From Clostridiales bacterium (lineage in GTDB: Bacteria > Bacillota > Clostridia > Tissierellales > GPF-1): DNA of 52,470 bases. Where the stretch lies: NCBI GenBank assembly GCA_013619125.1, contig JABXKS010000081.1, positions 20,189 through 72,658 on the forward strand. Reading direction: 5' to 3'. A program made the translations under genes and the position numbers. Below are positions 42,649 through 51,098 of the stretch, in pieces; the first letter of the stretch is position 1; each line of letters starts with the position of its first letter. The notes below the pieces were generated by a model that saw only the letters and a program-made list of their open reading frames with translations, searched no databases and was not told where the DNA came from.

Positions 42649-42691
42649 TGGAAAGAATATGGTAAAATAGGGAAAAAAGGGAGGCTGAAAT

Positions 42692-44059
42692 ATGGAAAAT
42701 TGGTCAATAGAAACAAAAGAGATGATTCAGGACTTGCAAACCTTGATTCGCATTCGAAGCGTGGAGGGAGAAGCGGAACCGGGGATGCCTTTTGGTTCTG
42801 GACCGGCCGCAGCATTGGAAGAAGCTTTACGAATCTGCGATCGATTGGGATTTCGAACGGAAAATATGGACGGCTATGCAGGCTTCGCTGAATTTGGTGA
42901 AGGGGAGGAAGTTGTAGGCATCTTGGCGCACTTGGATGTTGTGCCGGAAGGCGATGGTTGGGAATTTGCCCCTTATGAAGCGCATATATCAGACGGCAAG
43001 ATCTTTGGACGCGGGACCATCGATGATAAGGGACCAGCAGTGGCTGCGCTGTATGGCATGAAGCGAGTTTTGGATTCTGGAATTTCATTAAATCGGCGGG
43101 TGCGTATGATCTTCGGCACCAATGAAGAAACTGGCTGGGGTGGAATCAATTATTATGTCGAAAAAGAGGGCGGCGTGACCTGTGGATTTACACCGGATGG
43201 CGCATTCCCACTTATCCATGGAGAAAAGGGAATCATGGATGTGAAGTTCAGCCAAACTTTTCCACAGAGGGAAATGGGAATCGAGATTCTGTCATTGGAT
43301 GGCGGCAACGCGGTAAACATGGTGCCGGATGCGGCGACAGCGATACTTGGCGGCGACGGTGTTGAAGCCTGGATTCAGGCGATTCAAAAAGAGGTAGGGG
43401 AAGATTCTCCATTTAAGCTGGAAAGCCAAGGGGAAGTTTGGTCGATCAAGAGAATTGGGAAATCTGCCCATGGCTCCACGCCGGAAGTTGGCGAGAATGC
43501 CATCTCGCATTTGATTGATTTTCTCGTTCAACACGGGATTCAAGATCCATGTTTAAACTCTTACATGGAATTGATTGGACTGGAAACAGACGGCGATTCC
43601 TTCGGTTGCAAGATGAGCGACGCGTATGGTGCCCTAACATTTAATGTTGGTCTTCTTCACTACGAAAAGAGCGAAGCGAGCTTCTGTGTGAATATCCGAT
43701 ATCCCATTAGCGTAAGCGAAGAATTGGTTTGGCAAGTGATGCAGTCGCATGCCAGTGTGGAAAAGGGCTGGGAAGCGGAGAAATACAGTCATTTGGCACC
43801 GATCTATCGAGAAAAGAACGATCCTTTGGTACAAACCTTGATGGACGTTTACAGAGAAGTAACCGGGGATGTGGAGAGTGAGCCTTTTACCATTGGTGGC
43901 GGAACTTATGCCCGCGCCATGGACAATGTGGTTGCCTTTGGACCGGGACTGATGGGTTCAGACAAATTGGCGCATCAACCCAATGAGTATATTGCCATTG
44001 AGGAAATGATCGCTCTTGCGGAGATTTATGAAAAGGCCATTACAAAATTGGCGAAATAA
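42692..44059 (+). CDS. pepV: Dipeptidase PepV-like, M20 family
   Basis: 455 aa, family length. The zinc-binding M20 residues are in GILAHLDVVPEGDGW (His and Asp), GRGTIDDKGPAVAALYGMK, and FGTNEETGWGGINYYVE (Glu pair), with the lid domain in the middle and TIGGGTYARAMDNVVAFG at the C-terminus. It cleaves dipeptides to free amino acids in the cytoplasm. GGGAGGCTGAAAT precedes the ATG. It appears to be a single-gene unit. Confidence 0.93.
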   Translation: MENWSIETKEMIQDLQTLIRIRSVEGEAEPGMPFGSGPAAALEEALRICDRLGFRTENMDGYAGFAEFGEGEEVVGILAHLDVVPEGDGWEFAPYEAHISDGKIFGRGTIDDKGPAVAALYGMKRVLDSGISLNRRVRMIFGTNEETGWGGINYYVEKEGGVTCGFTPDGAFPLIHGEKGIMDVKFSQTFPQREMGIEILSLDGGNAVNMVPDAATAILGGDGVEAWIQAIQKEVGEDSPFKLESQGEVWSIKRIGKSAHGSTPEVGENAISHLIDFLVQHGIQDPCLNSYMELIGLETDGDSFGCKMSDAYGALTFNVGLLHYEKSEASFCVNIRYPISVSEELVWQVMQSHASVEKGWEAEKYSHLAPIYREKNDPLVQTLMDVYREVTGDVESEPFTIGGGTYARAMDNVVAFGPGLMGSDKLAHQPNEYIAIEEMIALAEIYEKAITKLAK

Positions 44060-44085
44060 AAATAATCTGACTATTTTTCAAGCTA

Positions 44086-44114
44086 TTGAAAATTTCCCCG
44101 CTCTACGGTACAAT
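44086..44114 (+). promoter_or_regulatory. Promoter of the tRNA gene
   Basis: TTGAAA (44086-44091) and TACAAT (44109-44114) with a 17-bp spacer, 13 bp upstream of the tRNA. Confidence 0.75.
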
Positions 44115-44127
44115 AAGGCTAGCGTGA

Positions 44128-44203
44128 GGGCGCTTAGCTCAGTTGGGAGAGCACTAGCTCGACAAGCTAGGGGTCGCTGGTTCGAGCCCAGTAGTGCCCA
44201 CCA
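44128..44203 (+). tRNA. tRNA-Val, anticodon GAC, CCA encoded
   Basis: 76 bases with a complete cloverleaf: acceptor GGGCGCT/AGTGCCC (one G-T), D-arm GCTC/GAGC, anticodon stem CTAGC/GCTAG, variable loop GGGTC, T-arm GCTGG/CCAGT with loop TTCGAGC, discriminator A and encoded CCA. The anticodon loop reads TCGACAA, giving GAC (44161-44163) for valine codons GTC/GTT. Position 33 is C (44160) where nearly all tRNAs have T. A terminator follows. Confidence 0.93.
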
Positions 44204-44208
44204 CATGA

Positions 44209-44238
44209 AGACAATCCTTTTGGATTGTCTTTTTTTTG
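44209..44238 (+). terminator. Terminator of the tRNA-Val gene
   Basis: AGACAATCC (44209-44217), loop TTTT, GGATTGTCT (44222-44230), then T7. Confidence 0.92.
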
Positions 44239-44291
44239 CATTGAACGCAAACACCTTGGGTAAATAAGCCATAGAAAGGCGGTGTGAAAAG

Positions 44292-45053
44292 ATGAAAGAA
44301 AAAAATCTACCTTTATGGACAGGCATCAATGGAGCGGGAATGGCGGTGTGGTGGGTTGCCTTTGCAAGCCTTTGGACAGGTCGATTTGGGGAATCCCTGA
44401 TGGATCTCTATGGTCGTGTGGAAACCTATGTAACACCGACAGAGATTACCTTTTGGGTGTGGCCGGTTGTGATTCTGACCTCAGCGATCTCCTTTGTCAT
44501 GATCCATCAAAAAGGTCAATCTGATATTGCGGGAACCCTGGGTGTGCCTTATTTGCTTGGACAGGGATTTGCAACTGGGTGGGCGTATGCGACAGGGACT
44601 GGACGACTGGGCTGGGCTGCCGTATTGATCAGTATTTCGGTTCTCTTTTTTGGCATTGCCTACCATCGATTGAATGAAAAAGAGGCACCGCTTCGAATGA
44701 CTTTTGGGTTGAGCATTGCTCTGGCGTGGATGAGTGCCAGCACCGTTCTGGCTTGGGCAGTCTATTTGCGTGAAGTGGGATGGGAACCATTTATTTTTGA
44801 GCCAAAGCAATACGCCTTGATCGTGATCATTGCCGCGCTTTATATCGCGTCGATCCTGATCTTTCAAAAACGAGATTGGATCTTTTCGTTGGTTGTGGTC
44901 TGGGGCATGGAGGGAATTTCGGAAGTCACAACAGACGTGGGTTATCGAATGGTGATTGTGATGTCCATGACCCTGTTGATTGTTTTTATCCTCACCATGT
45001 TTACTTGGCGGGTACGGGGACATAGCCGTACATCCGACAGTTATTTAAATTAA
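44292..45053 (+). CDS. Tryptophan-rich membrane protein of unknown function (TspO-like at most)
   Basis: 253 aa with about seven helices. It has many Trp residues, especially in the first half (LWTGINGAGMAVWWVAF, FWVWPVVIL), and Gly-rich segments such as LLGQGFATGWAYATGTGRLG. Composition and helix size recall TspO/MBR tryptophan-rich sensory proteins, but the length and the lack of clear TspO motifs leave this open. GGCGGTGTGAAAAG precedes the ATG. No partner gene is evident. Confidence 0.6.
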   Translation: MKEKNLPLWTGINGAGMAVWWVAFASLWTGRFGESLMDLYGRVETYVTPTEITFWVWPVVILTSAISFVMIHQKGQSDIAGTLGVPYLLGQGFATGWAYATGTGRLGWAAVLISISVLFFGIAYHRLNEKEAPLRMTFGLSIALAWMSASTVLAWAVYLREVGWEPFIFEPKQYALIVIIAALYIASILIFQKRDWIFSLVVVWGMEGISEVTTDVGYRMVIVMSMTLLIVFILTMFTWRVRGHSRTSDSYLN

Positions 45054-45145
45054 GTCGATTCTGTGAAAAAATTATGACAAAAGATTAACGAATTCGCTGT
45101 CTCAAAGCCGTCAATTCTGTGTATCATTATATTGAGGTGAACAAT

Positions 45146-45265
45146 ATGATGACAATTATTATTACATTCGCAATTGCCGGTTTTCTTGCCTTGATTTGGG
45201 CGAATCCGATCAGTATTGAAGAAAAAAATTACGAAACCTTGATCCATGATATCTTACAGCGCTAA
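45146..45265 (+). CDS. 39-aa membrane microprotein
   Basis: A short open frame with a good ribosome binding site (GAGGTGAACAAT before the ATG) and a strong terminator five bases after the stop, so it looks like a complete transcription unit. The product starts MMTIIITFAIAGFLALIWA, one membrane helix, then NPISIEEKNYETLIHDILQR, an amphipathic charged tail probably in the cytoplasm. Too short for family recognition. Such single-helix peptides are often regulators of membrane proteins or type I toxins; neither is shown. The intergenic stretch 45054-45145 before it holds no other feature I can support. Confidence 0.6.
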   Translation: MMTIIITFAIAGFLALIWANPISIEEKNYETLIHDILQR

Positions 45266-45269
45266 TTGA

Positions 45270-45298
45270 GCCCCCCGCTTTGCGGGGGATTTTTTTTG
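45270..45298 (+). terminator. Terminator of the microprotein gene
   Basis: CCCCCGC (45272-45278), loop TTT, GCGGGGG (45282-45288), A and T8. Confidence 0.92.
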
Positions 45299-45311
45299 AC
45301 AAAGCGAAGCC

Positions 45312-45431
45312 ATGGGTTTGGCATGTGCTTGTGGCACCGCCAATGCCTTGGAGGAAAAGACAGGATGGATTGAGTTGAAAAAAATTGATCAAATATTGAA
45401 AAATATGATCGTTTCAGTGAAAAAGGCTTGA
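45312..45431 (+). other. Second short open frame (39 codons), possible remnant
   Basis: An open frame starting MGLACACGTANALEEKTGWI and ending in a Lys-rich tail lies between the terminator and the HAD gene. The text looks protein-like, but no ribosome binding site precedes it, so it is either a decayed C-terminal remnant or untranslated. GTGC-TTGTG-GCAC within it can also form a small hairpin flanked by GGCAT and ATGCC. Confidence 0.2.
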
Positions 45432-45477
45432 TTCTTGAGAGCATACTGGATACGCTTTCGATGAAGGAGTGATGACG

Positions 45478-46206
45478 TTGAATCATTTATCATTGGAAGA
45501 AACGCTAAAGCAACTCCCAAAACGTCCGGTTCCGAAGGTTGTTATTTTTGATCGGGATGGAGTTTTATACGATACCATGCAGGGACACCAGGACGCCTGG
45601 GCTGCAATTTATTTGAAGCATTATCAGGTGACGTTGAATCTGGATGAGATTTTTTTAGAAGAGGGACGCCCGAACGATGAGACCATCGATCGTGTATCGA
45701 CGAAGTATGGGATCCCCATTCTACCGGAAGCAGAAAAACAACAGATGGTACTGGAAAAGGAAGCGGTCTTCAGCACCTATGATGTGGATCACCTCTTTTC
45801 TGATACCATCGTCATGTTGGATGCTGTGATTGCGACGGGGCAAGTGCCGATGATTGCCACAGGCGGTTATTATAAAGGGATAAAAGAGAAGCTGCTGGTT
45901 GAGCTGGAAGGCCGAATTGATCTTGCCCATATGGTAACGCGTGTGGATTATGGGAAGGGTAAGCCGAATCCAGAACCCTACTTGCGCGCCATGGAGATTG
46001 CAGGGGTACAGCCACTTGAGGCAATTGTTGTTGAAAATGCGCCTTTGGGTGTGCGTTCAGCGGTTGAAGCGGGTGCCTTGGTCTTTGCCATCAACACTGG
46101 AGTGTTGCCGGATCAGATCCTTTATGACGAAGGTGCGGTGTGGGTCTTTGATTCCCATCAAGAATTGATCGAAGCCTGGAGCCTGATTATGGCACAATGG
46201 AAATAA
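45478..46206 (+). CDS. HAD superfamily hydrolase (beta-phosphoglucomutase/phosphatase-like)
   Basis: 242 aa from a TTG at 45478, preferred because AAGGAG (45464-45469) is eight bases upstream; the ATG at 45472 is too close to it. HAD motifs: I FDRDGVLYDT (nucleophile Asp about residue 28, acid two later), II ATGGYYKG, III GKGKPNPEPYL, IV VVENAPLGVRSAVEAGA. An alpha-helical cap follows motif I. The arrangement is that of small-sugar phosphatases or phosphomutases; substrate unknown. A terminator follows at 46214-46243. Confidence 0.87.
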   Translation: MNHLSLEETLKQLPKRPVPKVVIFDRDGVLYDTMQGHQDAWAAIYLKHYQVTLNLDEIFLEEGRPNDETIDRVSTKYGIPILPEAEKQQMVLEKEAVFSTYDVDHLFSDTIVMLDAVIATGQVPMIATGGYYKGIKEKLLVELEGRIDLAHMVTRVDYGKGKPNPEPYLRAMEIAGVQPLEAIVVENAPLGVRSAVEAGALVFAINTGVLPDQILYDEGAVWVFDSHQELIEAWSLIMAQWK

Positions 46207-46213
46207 AAACCAG

Positions 46214-46244
46214 AAATCACCTTGTTTAGCAAGGTGATTTTTTC
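46214..46244 (+). terminator. Terminator of the HAD gene
   Basis: AAATCACCTT (46214-46223), 7-base loop, AAGGTGATTT (46231-46240), then TTTC. Confidence 0.88.
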
Positions 46245-46307
46245 TATATCTGATGTATTTATGATATGATAGAGTTGAATTATACACAGAGAGAGGGAGG
46301 TAAGCGG

Positions 46308-47147
46308 ATGCACTATAAGATCGTTGGAGATAGCAGTTGCGATATTACCAAGGAAATGGAAAATGAGATGAACATTGAATTGGCACCCTTGACATTCACC
46401 TTGAATGGTGAAGAGTTTGTGGATGATGAAACCTTGGATTTAAATGATTATTTAAAGAAGATAGATGAGAGCGATGAGGTGCCAAAGAGTGCTTGTCCGT
46501 CGATTCAGACCTATTTGGAGAAATTTGAAGGACCGCATGATTGGTTGTTCGGTGTGACCCTGTCATCAGAATTAAGTGGCAGTTACAACAGTGCCGTTAA
46601 TGCGATGCGCATGTTTTTGGAAAAGTTCCCTGAAAAAAAAGCGCATATTTTCAATTCTAAATCCGCAGCCAGCAAGGAAGTATTGATTGCATTAAAGATT
46701 GATGAGCTGGCAAAAATCGGCAAGAAATTCGAACAGATTGTAGAAGAAGTGGAACAATATATCGAGCAAACAAAAACCTTGTTTGTCTTGGACAAAGTCG
46801 ACACCTTGGAGAAAAACGGTCGTTTATCGAAGATGAAAGCGACGATCATTCGAGTATTGAATTTGAAATTAATTTTGACGACGGACAAGGATGGCGCCAT
46901 TATCTCCGCAACACAGGCTCGTGGCAGCAAAAAGGCGTTGAAAAAATTGGTGGATGAAATGCCGGAATACGGAACCATCTCCAAAGATAATTTAGTGGCG
47001 ATTGCGCATTGCAATGCACCGGAGCGGGCACAGTATGTGAAGGAATTAATCGAAAACGTGTACGAGTTTCGCGATGTGATCATTGTGAAAACCCGGGGAC
47101 TCAGCTCAACCTACGCCAATGAAGGCGGCGTGATTGTATCATATTAA
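46308..47147 (+). CDS. DegV family fatty-acid-binding protein (FakB-like)
   Basis: 279 aa from the ATG at 46308 with GAGGGAGGTAAGCGG before it. DegV pattern: YKIVGDSSCDITKEMENEM, IELAPLTFTLNGEEFVDDE, SACPSIQTYLEKF, VTLSSELSGSYNSAVNA (lipid carboxylate-binding region), IFNSKSAASKEVLIALKI, VDTLEKNGRLSKM, and ATQARGSKKALKKLV. DegV/FakB proteins hold a fatty acid for the kinase FakA; no fakA gene is in this window. Confidence 0.93.
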   Translation: MHYKIVGDSSCDITKEMENEMNIELAPLTFTLNGEEFVDDETLDLNDYLKKIDESDEVPKSACPSIQTYLEKFEGPHDWLFGVTLSSELSGSYNSAVNAMRMFLEKFPEKKAHIFNSKSAASKEVLIALKIDELAKIGKKFEQIVEEVEQYIEQTKTLFVLDKVDTLEKNGRLSKMKATIIRVLNLKLILTTDKDGAIISATQARGSKKALKKLVDEMPEYGTISKDNLVAIAHCNAPERAQYVKELIENVYEFRDVIIVKTRGLSSTYANEGGVIVSY

Positions 47148-47151
47148 AGCG

Positions 47152-47178
47152 AAAGGACTGTCTATGACAGTCCTTTTA
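47152..47178 (+). terminator. Terminator of the DegV gene
   Basis: AAAGGACTGTC (47152-47162), loop TAT, GACAGTCCTTT (47166-47176), then T-rich. The stretch 47179-47364 up to the nagB promoter holds nothing I can support. Confidence 0.85.
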
Positions 47179-47364
47179 TTGTGGCTCAAAAGAAATGTCA
47201 CAATGCATGCAATGGCTTATATTTATTCAACGGCAAGAAAATAGGAATGATCTTCACCCAACAGCCTGATTCCAAATAAGGCGAGAAGAAACAGTAGAAC
47301 AAAATTGTTAGAATTTGGATCTTAATGTTTATTTAAATCGGATAAGCTATTTGTGCTTTGAGGA

Positions 47365-47393
47365 TTGACAAGGGGAGTGAGTTTCGGTAAAAT
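47365..47393 (+). promoter_or_regulatory. Promoter of nagB
   Basis: A perfect TTGACA (47365-47370) and TAAAAT (47388-47393), 17-bp spacer. Strong sigma-A promoter. Confidence 0.8.
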
Positions 47394-47413
47394 TGGTATA
47401 TACATTATACCAA
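47393..47413. promoter_or_regulatory. NagR-like operator palindrome
   Basis: Perfect 8-bp arms TTGGTATA and TATACCAA with a 5-base centre, starting at the last base of the -10. The half-site TTGGTATA resembles the GntR/HutC-type NagR (YvoA) sites that control aminosugar genes. Confidence 0.65.
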
Positions 47414-47427
47414 GAAGGAGTAAAGAG

Positions 47428-48159
47428 ATGAAGATAATCGTAACTAAAAATTATGAGGAATTGAGCCGCAAGGCAGGGAATTTATTTGCAAGCCAATTGA
47501 TCTTGAAAACCAATGCAGTGATTGGATTGGCAACCGGCAGCAGCCCGGTGGGCATGTACAAGGAATTGGTTCGGATCTATCAAGCCGGCGATATTGACTT
47601 TGACGAGGTGGTATCCTTCAACTTGGATGAGTATATCGGAATTTCCCCGGACAATGAACAAAGCTATCATTATTTTATGAAAGAGAACCTATTTAACCAT
47701 ATTAATATTCGGCCGGAAAATATTCATATCCCAAGCGGGATTGCGGTGGATATGACAGTTGCAGCCTCGAGCTATGACAAGATGATTGAAGAAGCCGGTA
47801 TGATTGACATACAGATTTTGGGCATTGGTAACAATGGACATATTGGATTTAACGAACCCGATGTGAAGTTTGAGGCTCGAACCCATATTGTGGAATTGGA
47901 ACAAGAGACCATTGAGGCCAATTCGCGTTTTTTTGATTCTATTGAAGAAGTGCCGACCCAAGCGATCAGCATGGGAATCAAGAATATTATGCAGTCTCGA
48001 AAGATCGTATTGATTGCGAGTGGAGAAGGCAAAGCTAAAGTCGTTCAACAGATGATTGAAGGACCGATCACACCGGAATTGCCTGCATCTGTTTTGCAAT
48101 TGCACCCAGATGTTACCGTTATTCTCGATGAAGAAGCAGCTAGTCTTTTGACTCGATAG
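47428..48159 (+). CDS. nagB: Glucosamine-6-phosphate deaminase
   Basis: 243 aa from the ATG at 47428 (AAGGAGTAAAGAG upstream), standard for the short Gram-positive NagB. It converts glucosamine-6-phosphate to fructose-6-phosphate and ammonia. Signature blocks: IGLATGSSPVGMYKELV, SFNLDEYIGISPDNEQSYHYFM, ILGIGNNGHIGFNEP with the catalytic His, and TQAISMGIKNIM. nagA is not adjacent in the window. A NagR-like operator overlaps the promoter region, so induction by aminosugars is likely. Confidence 0.96.
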   Translation: MKIIVTKNYEELSRKAGNLFASQLILKTNAVIGLATGSSPVGMYKELVRIYQAGDIDFDEVVSFNLDEYIGISPDNEQSYHYFMKENLFNHINIRPENIHIPSGIAVDMTVAASSYDKMIEEAGMIDIQILGIGNNGHIGFNEPDVKFEARTHIVELEQETIEANSRFFDSIEEVPTQAISMGIKNIMQSRKIVLIASGEGKAKVVQQMIEGPITPELPASVLQLHPDVTVILDEEAASLLTR

Positions 48160-48165
48160 CAACAG

Positions 48166-48231
48166 AATCTGAAAACCACCTCTAGATGATCGAAGGATCT
48201 ATTGTTTGGGGTGAGTTTCGGATTTTTTTTT
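48166..48231 (+). terminator. Terminator of nagB
   Basis: An imperfect 17-bp stem (48166-48182 with 48208-48224; two wobbles, two mismatches) is followed by a run of T residues. Confidence 0.6.
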
Positions 48232-48355
48232 GGAAAAGTAAATTCTTGCCTGAGTGGTATCGGAAGTTTTCTAATATATTGACAGGGATCGGGAAATCAA
48301 CGAAGATAAGATAGAATAAGAAAAAACAAGAAGAAACAAGAATGGAGGAAATGCG

Positions 48356-49030
48356 ATGTTAATCATGTTGGATACAGCGGATCATCAAACGATTCGAGAA
48401 GGTTTTGAGTTTTTCCCTTTGGCGGGAGTAACCACAAACCCATCAATTGTAGCAAAGGCAAAGGGAGATTTCTGGACGATTCAAGAGGGAATTCGAGACT
48501 TGATCGGAGCGAAGTCCTTGTTGTTTGCACAGGTTATTGGTGAAACAGCGGAGGAGATGTTGGCGGAGGCCAAGTTGCTTCAAGATCGCTTGGGCGAAAA
48601 TACCTATGCCAAGGTGCCCGTAACCAAAGAGGGTTTGAAGGCAATGACGATGATCAAAAAAGAGGGAATCGGCGTTTTGGCAACCGCGATTTTTACACCG
48701 ATGCAGGCTTTATTGGCGGCACGGGCTGGTGCGGATTGGGTTGCTCCTTACGTCAACCGCATTGACAATATCTCGGGAGACGGCGTTGGCGTAATTGCAG
48801 CCATTCGAGACATCTATGATCAAGCGGGGATTGAGACCAAGATTATTGCGGCAAGCTTCAAGAACGTGCAACAAGTGTTGGAATGCGCGAAGTTGGGCGC
48901 GGAAGCCGTAACGGTTCCCGGCGATATTTTGGAGAAGATGTTGGAACATTTGATGACGGATTGGTCAATGGATCAGTTTAACAAAGACTGGAAAGCGCAA
49001 TATGGAAACCGAACAATCTCACAGTTGTAA
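48356..49030 (+). CDS. fsa: Fructose-6-phosphate aldolase (transaldolase-like)
   Basis: 224 aa, the short TalC/FSA class. The N-terminus MLIMLDTADHQTIREGFEFF and PLAGVTTNPSI are diagnostic. The Schiff-base Lys is Lys86 in YAKVPVT. Gln59 in FAQVIG and Tyr132 in VAPYVNRID match the residues that mark true fructose-6-phosphate aldolases (Gln59 and Tyr131 in E. coli FSA), where transaldolases usually have Glu and Phe. It would split fructose-6-phosphate into dihydroxyacetone and glyceraldehyde-3-phosphate. Fructose-6-phosphate is also the NagB product made by the preceding gene. GGAGGAAATGCG precedes the ATG. Confidence 0.9.
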   Translation: MLIMLDTADHQTIREGFEFFPLAGVTTNPSIVAKAKGDFWTIQEGIRDLIGAKSLLFAQVIGETAEEMLAEAKLLQDRLGENTYAKVPVTKEGLKAMTMIKKEGIGVLATAIFTPMQALLAARAGADWVAPYVNRIDNISGDGVGVIAAIRDIYDQAGIETKIIAASFKNVQQVLECAKLGAEAVTVPGDILEKMLEHLMTDWSMDQFNKDWKAQYGNRTISQL

Positions 49031-49044
49031 GTCTATTCCTATGG

Positions 49045-49050
49045 TATAAT
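49045..49050 (+). promoter_or_regulatory. -10 element of the SLH protein gene, within a small palindrome
   Basis: A perfect TATAAT at 49045-49050. It sits between TTCCTA (49037-49042) and TAGGAA (49049-49055 region), which form a near palindrome around it. No good -35 is visible. Confidence 0.4.
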
Positions 49051-49083
49051 AGGAAGAGAATGTCAACGAGGAGGCTAAACGGG

Positions 49084-50988
49084 ATGAAGCGATTGATGAT
49101 GATTGGTTTGATCGTGATACTCTGCATGCAGCCTGTGTTTGCGGGATCCTTTCAGGATGTGGCGGGCACCGATTATGCATGGGCAGAAGAGTATATCGAC
49201 GCGATGAATGGAAAGGGAATCTTAAAAGGGTATGAAGGCGGTGTCTTTAAGCCTGGGGATTCAGTTACCTATGAACAAGCCCTTGTAATGGCGGGACGAT
49301 TGTTTCAATACTCGGCAGATGAGGTGACCCAGGCGAGCAAGGCGTATCAAACTACCTTGGTAACCTTGGGAGCGGCCAATTGGGCCAAAGCGGATATTGC
49401 GATTGCTTTGAATGAAGGATTGGTCTCGGTTTCAGAATTGACGGCAATCTATGACAAGGATCGCGCGCAGGACGTGAACAAGGGAGAAATTACTCGAATT
49501 CTGGCAAGAGCTTTGGGATTGGAGCAGGCCGCAAATAATGTCTTGATCTATCAAGAGGTTGAAAAATTTACGGATTTTGCGAGCAAGAAGAGCAATATGA
49601 ATTGGGCGTACGTGGAAGTGATGGTAGGTGAGGGAATCATCAATGGATTGACGGATCCTCAGACCGGTCAGCTTATATTTCAGCCTGATTCCAAAGTGAG
49701 CCGTGCAGTTATGGCTACGCTTCTGTCCAGAACCTATACAAAGATGGAAGCGAAAGGGTTGGTTCATACGGGTACTCAAACCCCGGCAACATCGACTCAA
49801 ACATTAACCACTACGATTTCAAATTTGATTCCAACAGGAAGTAATCATTTTGTTCAATTGCAGGAGACGGGAGAGTGGTATCGTGTTGGAACTGATGCGG
49901 GATTGACGAGAAATGGTCAATCGACCGTTCTGGAGAGCTTTTCCAAGGGGGAATCTGTTGTAGCAACTTACGCAACAGATGATCAGCCGGCGAATAACAC
50001 GTATAAACTCTTGTCGATGACCGTTGGGGCGACGGCAACAAATCCGCCAGTGTCACCAGTGGGCACGGTGGTGTATGAGGGCATGGTTACGCAGCGCTCC
50101 GAGAGCAACGGCATGATTACCATTGTGCAAGATAGTTTTGAAAATGGAATGAAGGCTTACAAAACATGGACGGTTAATAAGACCCTTCCAATGACCCTTG
50201 GTTTTGAACCGACGACAGCCTCTTCATTGATGCGAAATCAATTTGCTCAGGTGACGGCAAAGGATGGTCAGGTTGTTTCCATTGCCCTTTGGTCGGCGAC
50301 GACAACGATCAACGGAACCTTCAAGGGTGTTGTTTTTGGAGAACAAAACAGGGTGAAGATTCTAGCCAATGGTGTGAATCGGGAACTGGTATTGGGAAAA
50401 TCGGTTTATGTGATGAAAAACGGCAAACAGATTCTGGTCACGGAGTTGGCGGTCGGTGATTCGGTTACCATGACCTTAAGCTATCAGGAAGTTTCTGCAA
50501 TTATGGGAACGGCAACGACGGCTCAGACCATTCAGGGAGAAGTTGTTTCTGTTACAATTTCTGGAACGACAGAACTGAGAGTGAAGACTTCTAATGGCGT
50601 GGAATCAACCTATTCCGTTACTTCTGCCACACCGGTATATAAAGGGAATGGACAGATCCAGATTTATGATCTGCGTCCTGGCAACCAGATCACCCTTTAT
50701 GTGATGGGAGATCAAATCCTGAATATTTCGGTCCAGACGCAAACGGGATCTGCAGCATTTGTTGGAAAGTTGCTTTTATCGGATTATGGCCTTCAGTTGA
50801 TGATGGTCGAAAAATCTGACGGCACGCAAATGAATGTGTATTATGACAATCAGACGAATTTTATCAACTCATCGGGACAATCGACTTCCTACGGGCAATT
50901 GACCTTAAGCAGTCAAATATCGATCGCGGGTGAGTATAACAGTGAAGGCAAATTGATGGCCAAGACTGTGATGATTCTAACGCAATAG
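49084..50988 (+). CDS. Secreted S-layer homology (SLH) domain protein
   Basis: 634 aa from the ATG at 49084, seven bases after GAGGAGG. Signal peptide about 1-22 (RLMMIGLIVILCMQPVFA). Three SLH repeats follow: 24-70 (FQDVAGTDYAWAEEYIDAM, GILKGYEGGVFKPGDSVTYEQ), about 85-145 (more diverged) and about 160-215 (WAYVEVMVGEGIINGL, FQPDSKVSRAVMATLLSR). They should anchor the protein to pyruvylated wall polymers. After a Thr-rich linker, residues 240-634 are several beta-rich, OB-like repeats (for example VVYEGMVTQRSESNGMITIV, INGTFKGVVFGEQNRVKIL). No catalytic motif is seen; it is probably a structural or scaffold surface protein. Confidence 0.88.
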   Translation: MKRLMMIGLIVILCMQPVFAGSFQDVAGTDYAWAEEYIDAMNGKGILKGYEGGVFKPGDSVTYEQALVMAGRLFQYSADEVTQASKAYQTTLVTLGAANWAKADIAIALNEGLVSVSELTAIYDKDRAQDVNKGEITRILARALGLEQAANNVLIYQEVEKFTDFASKKSNMNWAYVEVMVGEGIINGLTDPQTGQLIFQPDSKVSRAVMATLLSRTYTKMEAKGLVHTGTQTPATSTQTLTTTISNLIPTGSNHFVQLQETGEWYRVGTDAGLTRNGQSTVLESFSKGESVVATYATDDQPANNTYKLLSMTVGATATNPPVSPVGTVVYEGMVTQRSESNGMITIVQDSFENGMKAYKTWTVNKTLPMTLGFEPTTASSLMRNQFAQVTAKDGQVVSIALWSATTTINGTFKGVVFGEQNRVKILANGVNRELVLGKSVYVMKNGKQILVTELAVGDSVTMTLSYQEVSAIMGTATTAQTIQGEVVSVTISGTTELRVKTSNGVESTYSVTSATPVYKGNGQIQIYDLRPGNQITLYVMGDQILNISVQTQTGSAAFVGKLLLSDYGLQLMMVEKSDGTQMNVYYDNQTNFINSSGQSTSYGQLTLSSQISIAGEYNSEGKLMAKTVMILTQ

Positions 50989-50997
50989 AACAAAGGT

Positions 50998-51036
50998 CTC
51001 CGTTTCATCTTGGATGAAACGGAGCTTTTTTATTTT
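50998..51036 (+). terminator. Terminator of the SLH protein gene
   Basis: CTCCGTTTCATC (50998-51009), loop TTG, GATGAAACGGAG (51013-51024), then T-rich. Perfect 12-bp stem. Confidence 0.93.
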
Positions 51037-51098
51037 TGGAAGAGATGGTGTACAATGAGAAGAGAAATTAATGAGAATTTGGAACAAAAGGAGTTGCT

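Noticed and set aside
45312-45431. Short frame beginning MGLACACGTANALEEKTGWI as a real gene
   Set aside because: No ribosome binding site and no promoter after the preceding terminator. Kept only as a low-confidence possible remnant.
47179-47364. Small genes between the DegV gene and nagB
   Set aside because: No frame there has both a ribosome binding site and protein-like content.
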